Counted from the stretch's first letter, positions 28,801-41,101 are shown. The stretch: DNA of 64,000 bases from Chrysomallon squamiferum (GCA_012295275.1 CM022678.1:17442778-17506777), one strand, 5' to 3'. Notes: a model not told the origin generated them from the sequence alone. Program-made: numbers and translations.

Positions 28801-28861
28801 TAACATGCAGATCTACGATAAAAAAGAAACTCATGACATTTTTGTTATTCTTGATATATAA
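25473..28861 (+). CDS. ZBTB8OS: Archease (RTCB tRNA-ligase cofactor)
   Basis: Nine exons join in frame: 25473-25548, 25856-25880, 26260-26270, 26747-26778, 27068-27149, 27530-27612, 28083-28135, 28343-28379 and 28772-28861. They give 162 residues, close to the family length. Archease is the protein cofactor that allows multiple turnover by the RTCB RNA ligase, used in tRNA and XBP1 mRNA splicing. Diagnostic motifs are YLDHTADIQLHTWGD (residues 26-40), SFEQVAIAMFNYMT (about 45-58), KSLLYNYLDEFLFLFS (about 80-95), HPPGTEVKAITYSNMQ and the terminal FVILDI, whose last Asp is invariant. All splice sites are GT/AG. The WGD motif depends on an 11-nt micro-exon. The acidic N-terminal extension (residues 1-22) is variable in the family. 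A probable promoter with a CRE lies upstream. Confidence 0.96.
25735..25820. repeat. (TC)n microsatellite in archease intron 1
   Basis: A CT array of about 85 bp lying just upstream of the acceptor of the 25-nt exon 2. Confidence 0.95.
26260..26270 (+). CDS. ZBTB8OS: Archease exon 3, an 11-nt micro-exon
   Basis: The segment ATTACATACAT lies between CTTTTTCAG and GTATCC. Joined to exon 2 (ending CA) and exon 4 (starting GG) it supplies the codons of Q-L-H-T-W, exactly the family motif. Skipping it would join CA to GG and leave a shifted frame. Confidence 0.9.
27940..28020. repeat. (CTA)n and (TAG)n trinucleotide arrays in archease intron 6
   Basis: A CTA run at about 27943-27972 is followed by TAG repeats at about 27996-28020, its inverted complement, so the transcript could fold into a hairpin about 60 bases before the exon 7 acceptor. 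Confidence 0.7.
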
Positions 28862-29640
28862 CTCATAAAGAGCTCCATCCGTCCTGGTTAGAATGGAAAA
28901 AACAAAACATTATTCTCAATGAGACACAAATCTGATGATATTATTATTTTTTTTGTAACGAGACAACAAAAAAATGTATTATGCGCCTGGTTAGACAAAA
29001 CCCAAAAAATCTTGGTACTGACGGTATGTTTGTCACATTTGAAATAGGTTTTAAATATTACCCAAACATTCACGTCTAGAATGGGAAAAAACATAAAAAA
29101 CGTTTCAAATAAATAGTATTTCTATCAATTTCTGACATAGGATTAATAATTACTTCATCTTGCATGATCAGAATTGGGGAAAAAATGGAAATCTTTAAGT
29201 CACAATATTGATAACATATTTGTTACACAAAACATCATAGTAATAGATTTATACATTCTGTATAGTTGGAATTGGGAAAAAATGGAATTTTAAAAAAATC
29301 ATAATACTGATGACATTTGACATATCAGACTGTATTAATGCATTCTTGGTTGGAAAGAGAAAAAATGTGAAAGCGTCATCATATTATGATACTGATGTTT
29401 GTCAATTTTTGACACAGAATTAATACTTTGCACCACATCACCTAGTTGGAATGGTAAAAACAGTTTTTTCTCAGGGATAGACTGGTATTCATCATAGATG
29501 ACAGGATGGTATGTTTGTGTTGGAAATTAAATTCATGTGAATACATTGTACGGTAATGATTTTGTGAAAATAAAATAAAAATATTTAATTATTTGTATAT
29601 AAATGTAAATTATGTGATGTAAAATAAATATTTTATAAGA
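28862..29640 (+). other. Archease 3' untranslated region with degenerate tandem repeats
   Basis: After the stop, a unit of about 90-100 bp recurs about seven times, starting near 28884, 28985, 29076, 29165, 29264, 29347 and 29436. Each unit carries a GGTTAGAATGGGAAAAAA-like block, then AATACTGATGAC-like and GACATAGGATTAAT-like blocks. Candidate AATAAA polyadenylation signals are at 29569-29574 and 29623-29628. Confidence 0.65.
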
Positions 29641-32515
29641 CAAAAATCTTGATGTGTTAAATTGCTTTTATTTTTGTAAGTTCAAATGATAAAAAGAAAT
29701 TATTACATTATATTTATTTGTAGTGAGAGTACTGAAAATATAATTTTTATAAATTAATTATAAAAGTTAACTGATGCCATTTTTAAATTAAAACATGGTT
29801 TGCAAACCATGTTGGAGTTTTTTTTTTTTTTTTTTTTTCAATATATAAGTAATTTACTTTTGTGTTTTTATTAGCATTTCAAGTGAATTTTCAATCATCA
29901 AATTTATTGATCAATTTATCGATTCCTTGTGAATTTTAAATATTTTACAACACCTGATGAAATGTATTAAAATCTTCAGAATCTTTTACTTATTTTTTAC
30001 AAATATATTTAAAAAAATGTTTTTTCATTAAAATGAAATTACTAAAACAAACTTTCATATATCATAATCTTGTTTATTTAATGTTTTATGTACATCTGTG
30101 TGAGAAGAATGAAAGGGGGGGAGCATTTAACATTTCTAATTATATATAAATAATGACACACTTTTATAAACCACATTTCCCATAATGCAGGAGAGTACAT
30201 ACCACACCTGTTTGAACTGGAACATGTTTTGGAACTGGATTGATCATTCAACCAGTCTGCTCTTCGATCAATCACTAGCAATACATAATACAACGGTTTT
30301 ATTTTTTATCATCATCATCATTGTTATTATTTTAGCTGTTAATACATTTCTTTTAAATGCTTGTACAAATAAGAAAACACAAAAAATATCAAAAATAGTT
30401 TATTGTAGTTAATATAATAAAAATAAATTAGAAAAATGTCTGCATTATGAAAAGTAATTGCTGGAAGATTTAAAAAAAAATAAATAAAAAAAGTCACTGG
30501 TAATCAGTATTGCAATTGGAAACAAATTTTATATCAGGCACAAAATTTTTAGTTTTATGTTACAAATGCATAAACTATTACACATACTGCCTCATTAGTC
30601 AAGACAAAAATACACCATCTTAAATTATCCACACACCCCCACACCCACACCCACCCATCCACAAAAAAAGAAAACATAACACACTGCCAGAGAGGTACTA
30701 TTATTACTTCTACTGCTACCAACCAGAAAAGTGAAAGTTTATTTACATTAATCATAAACCCAAACTACCACAGCAGAAGAGACAAAAATAAACAAAATTT
30801 CATTATTCATAAATGTAAATATAACAAACCCTGCCAGTTTAGGCAAAATAATAAAAAAATAAATAAAAAAAGAGCAGATTTACATTAATCACAAACAAAC
30901 TGTAACATGCTGCCAGATTAGTACAGACAAAAAAATACACAAATTTACATTATTGACTTGATTGTCATCTGATTGCATTATTTATAAACATGTTAAATAT
31001 CATATACAGTGATGAATAGGAAAGAAATACAAATAAATTTATATTCCTCACAAACATAAACTGGGTAAGTAGAAAACAAATAAATATGTAAACTCTTTGC
31101 ACAAACAGTATAGTGTAAAAAAAAAAACAGTATAATTATCTAGAAAAAAAAATTAGTTAATATTGGGGACTGGTTAATATTTCATGTCATTTCAGAGGAA
31201 GTTTAATAAATTAATGATTTTATAAAAATTGTGTGGTTACATATATAACAAGTAAATCTTTGTGCGTAAAATTATATTTTTTTGATTTTTGTACAAGATG
31301 ATCTGCAGAAAAATAAAACATAATTTAAAAAATTAATTTTTTAAATTCAAAGTAACTTAACTGAGATATTTCTGTGTTTTTAAAAAGATAGTTAAATACA
31401 TTTACATATAAATTGCATAACCTTATTAACAAAATTTTGTATCCACGAGAGAAAAAATAAAAATAACGGAAGTGAAATATATATATACTTGCAAAATAGT
31501 TCAAGTGAAATATCAGAAGAGGTTAACAGATTCTGTCTATACCAACAACTAATTATAAAGCCTATTTGTTAAATCCTCCCCCCAATAATCTCAAAAGTAA
31601 ATAAATAAAAATTAAATTTACAATTCTACGAAATACCAACAGACACTGCTAAGTAATGAGAAAAACAAACAATTTCAACAACAGTGTATTAACAACACCT
31701 TCACAAGAACAAACAAAGTACATTATATATCAACAAAATTTACACAAGTGAACACTGGGATAAATTAATACAAAATGGTAGTCTTTCAGTAAATACTAAC
31801 ATAACATTCCATATACAATTTTTTTTTTTATTATTATTATTTTTTTTCACATTTAGGTTTGTAATATGCACCATAAATTAGTTTGGAAACAAATATTTCA
31901 CCTTCTTAATCTGTATTGATTCCTGAATAAAATGAGTAGCACTAAATTTAACTAAACTTTCACATAGTTTTTCTATTTTTTTCTTCATTTTTTTTAATTT
32001 TTTACTGCATATAAATGTTTGTTAAAATTTTATTATTTTGTCTGTTTTCGACCACTGTAACATGGGAGGAGAGACAAGCTACACTAAATTTAAATATTAA
32101 CAAACTTATTTAAAGAATTTGTTTATATATATTTTTTTTAAACTGACGGATATGGTGGTCAGTTTATTACTATATAGAAAATGTGTTTATTATTCAGTAG
32201 TCTTTTTGAAAAATATTTTACTGAAATAAATTTAAGAAATGGACTGATACTCATCATTTGAAAGCCATTTTGAAAATGAAAATGTTCTTGGAAGGAAATT
32301 ATTTACATCAAAAAGAAAAATGACCAGATTAAAAAAAAAATTTTATTTTTTTTTTTTTTTTTACTTCGTGTTTTTTTTTTTTCATTATTAATTTTTTTTT
32401 AAATTAGCTGGTTATTTATATGTTATTTTTTCAGGATTATAGAGAAATAAAAATAAGAACTGAAAAAAAAAAAAAAAATGAGTGGAGGAAATTACACAAA
32501 ACAAAGAGTTATCCA
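29641..32515. other. Tail-to-tail spacer between archease and SMPD1
   Basis: AT-rich sequence with poly-A and poly-T tracts and no convincing frame. Much of it is probably the SMPD1 3' untranslated region on the minus strand; a TTTATT (AATAAA on the minus strand) near 30072 is a candidate end. A poly-T/poly-A cluster occupies about 32330-32480. Confidence 0.5.
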
Positions 32516-34720
32516 TTAACATGACATTGTTCTTTTCATCACTCTGTAGAACATCTTTGTGTCCGTTATTCCAACGTCTGTACAGAGGTTTGGGTCGTAG
32601 GACCGGCCAGATTTCAGCCCACAGAGAAGTTTTGTCTTGCACTCGTCATCACAGGACCCATCGTCTCGAGACTTGTAGTAGTGTCTGAAAAACAAACATT
32701 TGTCACGTTGGGGTTCATTAAAATCAGAAAATTACTTTTATTAGAACGATAAACACGTTCAGAAAACAAATACATGGAAAAACAGATTTTGTTTTAGATA
32801 GATGTACATCTTCAGGAAAGTAATATATTGATTACAAAGACAGTTCAGACTTAAAGAAAACAAAATTTGTTAGATGGATATTCGGAAAAGAAATTTATTA
32901 CAAAGACATAGATTGATTAAAAAGATATTTTGATCTTATAAGAAAACTTTTCAAAAACCAAAAAATATCTGGTTTTATATATCAGTGTTTATGTTGCGTG
33001 ATGTGATATAACCAGTATAGCTAATTCAGAAATAAAAAGCCAGATATTATTTTGCATTGTGTATTTGTGTGTATATTTTTAAGCTATTGTCGTTCGGTGT
33101 TTTTTTTTTGGGGGGTTGTGTCTTGGGGTGTTATTTTGCATGGATGGAATGTACAACATTTTGAGAAATAAATAAAACTTACTTATTAAATAAAGTCAGC
33201 AGAGGAGGATTTTTTGACATTTTTCTTATCAAGTTATTCCAGTCTGACGGAAACAATGATTTCATCTTATAAGCAGCCTGGAGATAAAATAAAATAAAAA
33301 AAAAAAAAAATAAAAAAATTAAACAAACTAACAAACAAGTAAATAAATAAATAAATAACAAAAAACACCGGTTATTATAGAAAAGAATTTGTAATTACAA
33401 AAAATAATCAAAATTTATATTTAAATGTGTTCTTGTTCTGGTGGGAGTTTATAGATTATTTTTATTATTTTTTTAACATTGGTTTTAAAACCAATCAAAC
33501 CCAAACTTCCACATTCAAGTAATTTCGTACAACGAAGTTTATTTTTTTTAACTATTTTTTTTTACCTTGGCTGAGTATTCAAACTGCCAGACAGGTTTGT
33601 CAGAGAGATTTACTTCTGTCAGATTCAGAATGAAGTTCTCATGATTTAAAACAGCCTTTAAAAATTGAAAAAAACATGTAAATACAGATATAAAAATACT
33701 CATACAAATATCTACATACATGAAAATATCTGAAAAGGTTAACTACCAAGACAGAAATGTGCTTACAGAAACACACACACACAAACAGATTTGAAATATG
33801 TACAACACAGCAACAGCCAGTGTAACGATGTGTATTTGTTGACTGCAATAACACACAAGTTTTGTACACATTTACATACACACCACTTTGTACACATTTA
33901 TTCATACACACACATAAATGTATTTTAACCATTAAAAAAAAATAATTAGAATTAAAGTTTCTTCAAGACAAAATTTATAAAAATTCTAAACTTTACTTCT
34001 TTTTATTAAGCATATTCTGACATTTAATCACTTCAAAAAAAAATTAAAAATCACTCTTTCCTCTCATCTTACTTTTCAAATTTTTCTGACAAAATTACTA
34101 TAAAAACGTTTCCTATTAAAAACAAATAATCAATAAAAAAGCAGAAAAACAAACAGACCCAAGAAGATTTTGAGTGGTTTCCGTCTATGTGGTATATTCT
34201 GTAGCCGAGGTTCAGTTCAGGGAAGGGTGTGATGCTGGGTGCAATGTAAGCCACGCTGACCGGTCGTTTGAAATCTTTCTCGTCATAAAACACCTCGTAG
34301 TGGTCAAAGTGAGTGTGTCCGAAAAACTGACCAACGATTGTGTTTTCATATCTGTTATAATAAAAAAAACTGACCAATGATTGTGTTTTCGTATCTGTTA
34401 TATTAAAAAACTGACCAATGATTGTGTTTTTGTATCTGTTATAATATTAAAAAACTGACCAATGATTGTGTTTTCATATCTGTTATAATATTAAAAAAAT
34501 GACCAACAATTGTTTTCATATCTGTTGTAATATTAAAAAACTGACCAATGATCGTGTTTTGAAATCTCTCAAAAATATAAAATAAATAAACTGGCAAACA
34601 ACTGTTTTCATATTTGATATAATAATAAAAGCACAATGTCTAAATTTTTAAAACCCCACAGATAAACAAAACAAAACAAAATAAATATGCAAATAAACAA
34701 TTAAGAAAAACAATTTTATA

Positions 34721-34761
<41 letters not shown>

Positions 34762-37700
34762 TCATTATTTTATTTTAATTCATCATAAAGTTGTTTTTGA
34801 ATCTGAAATCAGAAAAATCAGCATTAGATTTAAATGCTTCACTGGTGACATTTTCTTTACCTACCTGTTAACGATTTTGTAGTAATTCCAGCTCCACGCC
34901 TTCAAACAGTCAGGTAAACCAGGTGGAATGTGTCCCAGAATGTGAACCTGATAAATTAATAATTCACTTAAATAATCACTGAATTTTTAATATTCTTTAA
35001 ATTTTACACACATATAATGAATCAGAGATTAAGATGTTAAATTAATATATATTTTTTACATAAATACAATGAAACAGATTAAGTGCATTTTGCATTTGAC
35101 TATTTGTATTAATTACAATCTCAACTTCTATGAAAGAAATGAAAATTCAACACTCTGGTTGTTCCTACTTATTTTACCTTTTCTTTTTTAATCCTCAGCT
35201 AATATCAAAACTTTAGTATCTCCATTAATAACAATTTTAAATCAGGTACAAGAAATAAAAATTCAACACCCTGGTTGTCAGTATTTATTTTACCTTTTCT
35301 TTCTTATCCTCAGCTGACTGTAAAACTTTGACAAGCCACTGGAGCTGATGTGCAGGGTCAGTTGTGTTCAGCAACAGCCACCTACAAACAGACAGACAGA
35401 CAGACAAACAGTTTTATATTCTTATGTTTCTTTTTAACAGATGACAATCAGACACAGGGAAAAAAATAAAAAAATAAAACAAATAAAATTAATTCATGGA
35501 AAATAATGATTTTTAAAAATTAAAAAAGAAGAAAAAAACCCACAAAATGAATTTTTAACAAATTGATACAAAAAAAATTAAAAAAAAAAAAAAAAAAAAA
35601 ATTAAAATTAAAGCTGTTTTGAAATAGTAATTGGGAAATACAAAGTGAAGGTGAAAAAACAATGTAAAATGATTTTATACAATTTATATTCTAATTTGAT
35701 ACCAAAAAAATATGCCCAAACTATTGAGTAATTTAAACAGATCAATCATCATAGATCTGACAATTTCTGATCTTTAATGGCACAATGAATATGTACTTGA
35801 AACATAGGCCACCATTCTAGTTTGTTTTCCTTCTTTCATAATCTGTTGACCTAACCATGGTTTCATCTTTGTTCAAAGCACAAACACCATTCAAAAAAAA
35901 AAAAAAAAAGAGTTAAACTTGCAGTATGTAGTTCTATTTTAAATGTAGGCTGAGATGTTGAATTAGGGGTTTCAAACCTGACCAATGTTATCTGACAAAA
36001 ATCACTGAACTGGAATTATTCTGGTCTCACTAATGCCTGATTAGCAACTTAAAAATAAAAGTTTTTTAAAAAAAAAATTAAAATAAATTCAGATTCACAT
36101 ACTGATAAATCTGTCTCTACTTACCAGTTTTGACTGTTGCAGTAGTTTGTGTTAAGGGAGATAATCCTGAAACCTGGGTAAGGGGATACTGTATAATAAG
36201 CTCCTCTGGAATTTAAAAAAATACATGTCATATATATATATATATATATACACATTTCCTATAAAATAATTAAGTTATACATCTGTTCATTTTTAACCCA
36301 AATTACTGGTGCTAACTGCATGCAGGTTTTGAAATATTTATTCAGAGGGGTCTGAATTTCTACAATTGTTAAATTTGTACCTACTGGCTACATTTTTATT
36401 TAAAATATGAAAAAAAAATATTGAAAAAACATTAAAAATTAAAGAGAAAATTAAAAAGAAAATTAAATGATATTAAAGATTCCAAAAAATTTGATCTTTA
36501 TTAATTAACTCAATTTTTAAAATGCCTTTAAAGAATATGCTTTTCACTAGCAAGTTGCATTTCTGCTAGTTTTTTTTTTAGACATTATAATAAATGAAAA
36601 TTACAGTAAACTGAAACATTAACTTACTGTGACATCATTTTCATTGTAATTGGTGTCATGGAAACTAAAAAAGTGTGGCTAATTAAAAAGTAGCCTGTTA
36701 CAAAATTAACCAGTTTTCTGCATTTACCAGATTTCTGTAAACTGGATAAATCATTTGATATCTGTACAGAAACTTTAAAACAAAGAAAATAAACTTCAGA
36801 TTTCTTACTTTTCAATTGTATTTATAGCATCAGGAGTAAGCCATTTCTTCCACTTTTTGGCCAGTGGGTTGTACAGCCATGAAATGGAGTTATTGCCCTT
36901 TATAAATGGTGGTGGAAAACTGAAGGAAAGCATTGGAAGGATTAGTAAAATGAAAAATTAAAAAAATTAAAAACATAAAAATAAAATAAAATCAGCTGGT
37001 ACAAAATTAAAACTGTCCATAAAGAATTAAAAAATTTAAAGAGATCTGATTAGGGTTTATATAATGATTTTATCAATAAAAAGTACACATTTCAAATTCA
37101 TTATAGTGAATGAATGAATGTTTAACAACATCCCTTAATGAAAAACAGATCATTTTAATTAATGACTTTAGTAATAATAATAACCAAATCATAGTAACAA
37201 TATTATTGTTAATGCTAATAATAACAACCCTGCAACTGCAGCTATTACAAATACATAAATATTTAACTCACCTGTTAACAGGTGCACTCTCGTGGTTACC
37301 TATGGCTGGGTAGACAGGTTTGTTGGGCAGGTATTTGTCAAAGAGCTGTGACAGATATTCCAGCAGAGAAATCTGATCTGTCCGAGTTTGTTCCCACACA
37401 TCATGAGCTGGCAGGTCCCCAGTCCAGATTATGTAGTCAAACTGAATAAATAAATAAATAAAATAGTCAAACTGAAATAAATAAATAAATATATATATAT
37501 ATATATACAGGGTGTCCACAAAGTCTGGGTACATGGGGAATTTTACTATGTTATTTATTTATGTTATTTTTCTCACCCAGATTGAATGATGGCTCTGTCT
37601 AAAGAAGAAAGAATCGAGTTGGTACTTTTAAGTGGACGAGAAGGATGGTCTTATCGCAAAGTTGCAGAAGAATTCAACCTTAGACACCCTAATAGACAAC

Positions 37701-38850
37701 CTATTTATTTTACTTATGTACCCAGACTTTGTGGACACCCTGTATATATATAAATAAATAAATAAATAAATAAATAAGTATCTACTGCTTATTGATACTA
37801 CTATTATTACTACTACTGTTACAATGCTATCAACAACAGCAACTACTGCTACTGCTACTGCTACAACTACAACTATTACTACTACTCACTACTACCACCA
37901 CCACCACCACCACCACCACCACTACTATTATTAATAGAAATTAAAATTACATCTTTTTCCTTGCTGGCTAGATGTTGAAACAGATTTTCCAGGGTCCAGA
38001 TTGGAGTATCACAACGTCTGTAGTCTCCCCATTTTCCTGCCCCAGGCACACCAGGAGCTGCAGAAATAAATAAAAAAAATAAAAATATATATATATATCA
38101 GTGTAATCACAACAAAAGAAAACACTGTACAGGGTGATTCCATGTTATTTCAACCAATATCAATAACTTGACCATTTCCCATTTTTACAAAAATTTACAT
38201 ACAATACTGTTTTGGTCTCAGATATAAAAATCATCAAATATTACCTTCGTAAGATCAATAATTTTGGAAACATGGCTCTTCATTATTTTATTTTTTCATC
38301 AAAATGGACAGGAGCCACCAATCTTTTGACCCTGATTATCTCTGCCACCATTGGCCAATATTCACAATCTTGAATTTCCAGAAAGATAGGCTGTCACGTC
38401 TGCTTTTTTTTAATAGCAAAAATGTCAAAAAGTAATGAAGAGCCATATTTGTCTGATGAAGGAAATATTTGATATTTGAGAATCGGTAGGGTTCCGGCTT
38501 TCCATTTTACCGTGTAATACAACAATAACTGACCTGTGAGCTAAACATGCAATACTGAACTTTAGCCACTGTTAGTCATGTATTTTTTTGTAATATAACT
38601 GCTCTAATACTAACTGTTACATTTCTGAGTTTTTATAATTCTACTATATAGTGCTATATATCAAAGGCTATTTTGGTGGTTGATTTTTTTCAAAATGGAG
38701 TTTTTACATAAAAGATTAGAACTGACCGGGACGTCCGTCATCCTGACGACAGCAGAGAGGTTCCCCGCAGACAGCATTTGACCCCACTTTGTACAGACGG
38801 TCAAAGTGAATGTCTGTCAGATGTAGAACTCGGACCATTGGAGAACCAGG
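32516..38850 (-). CDS. SMPD1: SMPD1 metallophosphoesterase core and C-terminal domain
   Basis: Eleven exons from [17 protein letters not shown] to the terminal Cys. The later exons carry [32 protein letters not shown] and a cysteine-containing C-terminal region ([11 protein letters not shown]). They match the family in order and spacing, and no catalytic residue is missing. Confidence 0.95.
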
Positions 38851-41101
38851 CTGGAAATAACAAACATTATTAGTAAACATCAACAAAAACATTAATAAAC
38901 ATTATTAACAAAAATTAGAAATAAAAATTATTAATAAAATTGTGAATAAAAATTATTAATAAAATTGTGAATAAAAATTATTAACAAAAAAAAAAATATT
39001 AATAAAATTACTAAAAAATATTAACAAACATTATTGATAAAATTGGGAATAAAAATTATTAAAAAAAATTTAAAAAACAAAAAATAATTATTTTTAAAAA
39101 TTTTTAAAAAAAAAAAAAAACATAATAAAAATATTTTTTAAAATCACAATTATAAAACCATGAAATGAATATATGTTAATATACAACATCTAAATATCTA
39201 CAGATGAAGATCTAGCCTAATAAAGGAAAATTAATAAAGTTTATAGATTGACAATTTCCTTCAGGTTATTTTCATTTGACTTTTTTTTGTCTTTTTTCTT
39301 TATAATTGGGTAGTGTAAGGTTTAATTTCCTAAGGCATATTTTTAATTCACATCCGGTGAGTTAAATTTTGATAATAAACAAATTTATAAATTTATGTAT
39401 TTATGCAGAATACAGATATACCTAGATTTAAAAAAAAAAAAATATATATATATATATACATATTTTTTTTAAATAAAAATTTACTTAAACCAATTTACAA
39501 AGAAACTAAAATTGGTGTCTTATTCCAAAAAATGTTTATTGAAAGAAGAAAGGAAATCAGTCTTTTATTAAGTATCAAGTATATTTTAATGACTGACATA
39601 CTTTTGTTCAAAAATTATATACAATTTTGTTCCCAGTGTATCTTGAAATAAATTTGTAATATGAATTATACATTTTCCCCAACAATTTTGAATAAAATAT
39701 CAAAAACTATCTTTAAAATAAAATGTCTGAGAACTGTTTTTGAATAAAAAAGATGTTTAATCAAAAAGTATCTTAAAAAATATTTAATTAAAAACTACCT
39801 AAAAAAAAAATAATTAAAAAACTTATCAGAAGAAAATATTTAATTAAAAAAATTGTCTAAAAAGGTTTTATTAAAAAATTAATCTAAATCAAAATATTAA
39901 AAAAAAAAAACTTGTTAAATCAAAATATTTAATTACTGAAACTGTAAATGGAAATATTTTGCATGAAGAACAAAAAGCATTATAAAACACTAAAAACGGA
40001 CAAAAACGAGTTCATACTTTTGGCAGTTCTGGTGGTGTCACTGGAGGTTTTGGAGTGTGAGGCAGAGAGATGTTCCAGCTGAAGAAAGGATTGTACGGTG
40101 AGCCACAGTCAGGTCCGAGAATGATTCCACAGATCTCACCAGAACTGAGAACAAGTTTGTCCAGAACAGTCAGAACCTCCGTCTGTTTGGGGAGAAAATA
40201 ATTTTTTTTTTTTTAAATGATAAGATTTCAAATGAGGCAGTAAATACTAAAACAGTTTAAAAATGATGAGATTTCAAGTATGGGGCAGTATTTTAAAAAA
40301 ATAAACTTCTAAGTATTTTGACGAAAATTTTATCCACAACTGTGTCTATTGGAGTTAAAAGAAATTATATATTAAATATTTATATACATTTCAAAATCTG
40401 TACATTTTAAAATGATGATTAGTAAGTTTTTTTTTAAAGTTACAAAATAAATCAGGAATGTATTTTCGGTTCAAAAAATTGACGACCATTTAAATACAAA
40501 CATGACAATTTTATACATTTATAAAAAGAAACACTTCAGAATTATCTTAATAACCCTCTAAGTCACAATTTGAGCTCTGTGGTACATGAAGATGCTACAG
40601 CTAACAACTCACCTTGAACTCGGGCACTATGGCAGTACACACTCGTTCATCTTCCAGATGGAAGACGATGCAGAGTTTTGTCATTGCCGTAACAATTTCA
40701 TCTTCAGTTTTACCCTCGATAAACAGCTTCTGTATCGTCGACACAATCACTTTACAGACACCACAACCAGCTGACACCAGGAAGTCATGAAAAATTGGAA
40801 TCTTGTTCAGGTTCGACAATGTCTCCGTGCCAACAGCATCGTTGAAATAATTGACGAGGCTGTTGTCAGTATCTGGTCGAGATTTTGAAAAGTTCTGCGT
40901 CGCTTCAGAGAAATAGCGAATGTACTCCTCCCTCTGTTGTGATGTCATGGAAACGGGAGCATGTTGAAGAGAGACGTTTGGAAGACGAGCTGATTTGTCT
41001 GTGGGGCTGTAGAGGAGGGGTCGGGTGGTGGTGTGGTGTAACAGCAGCTGCAGGAAGACGAGATGAAGGAGAAACTTCATTCCAGTGCTCGGATTTGTCA
41101 T
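32516..41101 (-). CDS. SMPD1: Acid sphingomyelinase (sphingomyelin phosphodiesterase)
   Basis: Thirteen coding exons, 5' to 3' on the minus strand: 41101-40613, 40182-40018, 38850-38727, 38057-37951, 37441-37272, 36919-36809, 36205-36125, 35381-35294, 34947-34865, 34351-34159, 33655-33566, 33277-33183 and 32684-32516. All frames join, giving 654 residues against about 630 in vertebrates. The enzyme hydrolyses sphingomyelin to ceramide and phosphocholine in lysosomes or after secretion. A signal sequence (residues 8-22) precedes a saposin B domain with six cysteines (113-188). The zinc metallophosphoesterase core follows: LTDIHFD (Asp231, His233), [11 protein letters not shown] (Asp304, His308), AIGNHE (Asn344, His345), HILGHIPPG (His451) and FFGHTHFD (His485, His487). 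All metal ligands are present. The protein ends in Cys654, as in the mammalian enzyme. I chose the ATG at 41101; a second in-frame Met lies at 41080 directly before the hydrophobic stretch. A non-coding first exon probably ends at 42271. Confidence 0.97.
34327..34625 (-). repeat. About seven tandem copies of an SMPD1 splice acceptor and exon start
   Basis: A unit of about 42-44 bp recurs with starts near 34327 (the real exon), 34370, 34411, 34455, 34499, 34541 and 34591. On the minus strand each reads ATAACAG followed by a version of the exon start encoding YENTIVGQF. The nearest decoy, used as an acceptor, adds 43 nt and meets a TAA, so it would be non-productive. Confidence 0.88.
35098..35330 (-). 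repeat. Tandem duplication of an SMPD1 exon end and donor
   Basis: The block at about 35098-35217 is a diverged copy of about 35214-35330, which contains the last codons of the exon at 35381-35294 and its donor. Shared blocks include AAAATTCAACAC, CTGGTTGT, ATTTTACCTTTTCTTT and ATCCTCAGCT. The copy lies inside the following intron. Confidence 0.8.
37434..37480 (-). repeat. Duplicated in-frame acceptor before the SMPD1 exon starting FDY
   Basis: The real acceptor opens the exon at 37441. Thirty bases upstream a second TATTTCAG is followed by the same TTTGACTA start. The 30-nt interval has no stop, so use of the outer acceptor would insert ten residues ([10 protein letters not shown]) before the active-site exon. 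Confidence 0.8.
37508..37742 (+). mobile_element. Deleted Tc/mariner-like transposon carrying a transposase N-terminus
   Basis: Terminal inverted repeats of about 27 bp begin CAGGGTGTCCACAAAGTCTG on the left and match the inverted right end. Both flanks are TA. Inside, an ATG at about 37587 opens [20 protein letters not shown], then [10 protein letters not shown], a helix-turn-helix of the type at the start of many molluscan transposases. The frame ends soon after, so 235 bp is all that remains. It sits in an SMPD1 intron. Confidence 0.85.
38130..38530. repeat. Imperfect inverted repeat in an SMPD1 intron
   Basis: The arm at about 38216-38290 (CTCAGATATA, ATCATCAAATATTACCTTC, ATGGCTCTTCATTA) is matched in inverted orientation by about 38415-38485. 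The left side begins CAGGGTGATTCCATG at about 38129. It may be a palindromic MITE, but clear target duplications were not found. Confidence 0.5.
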
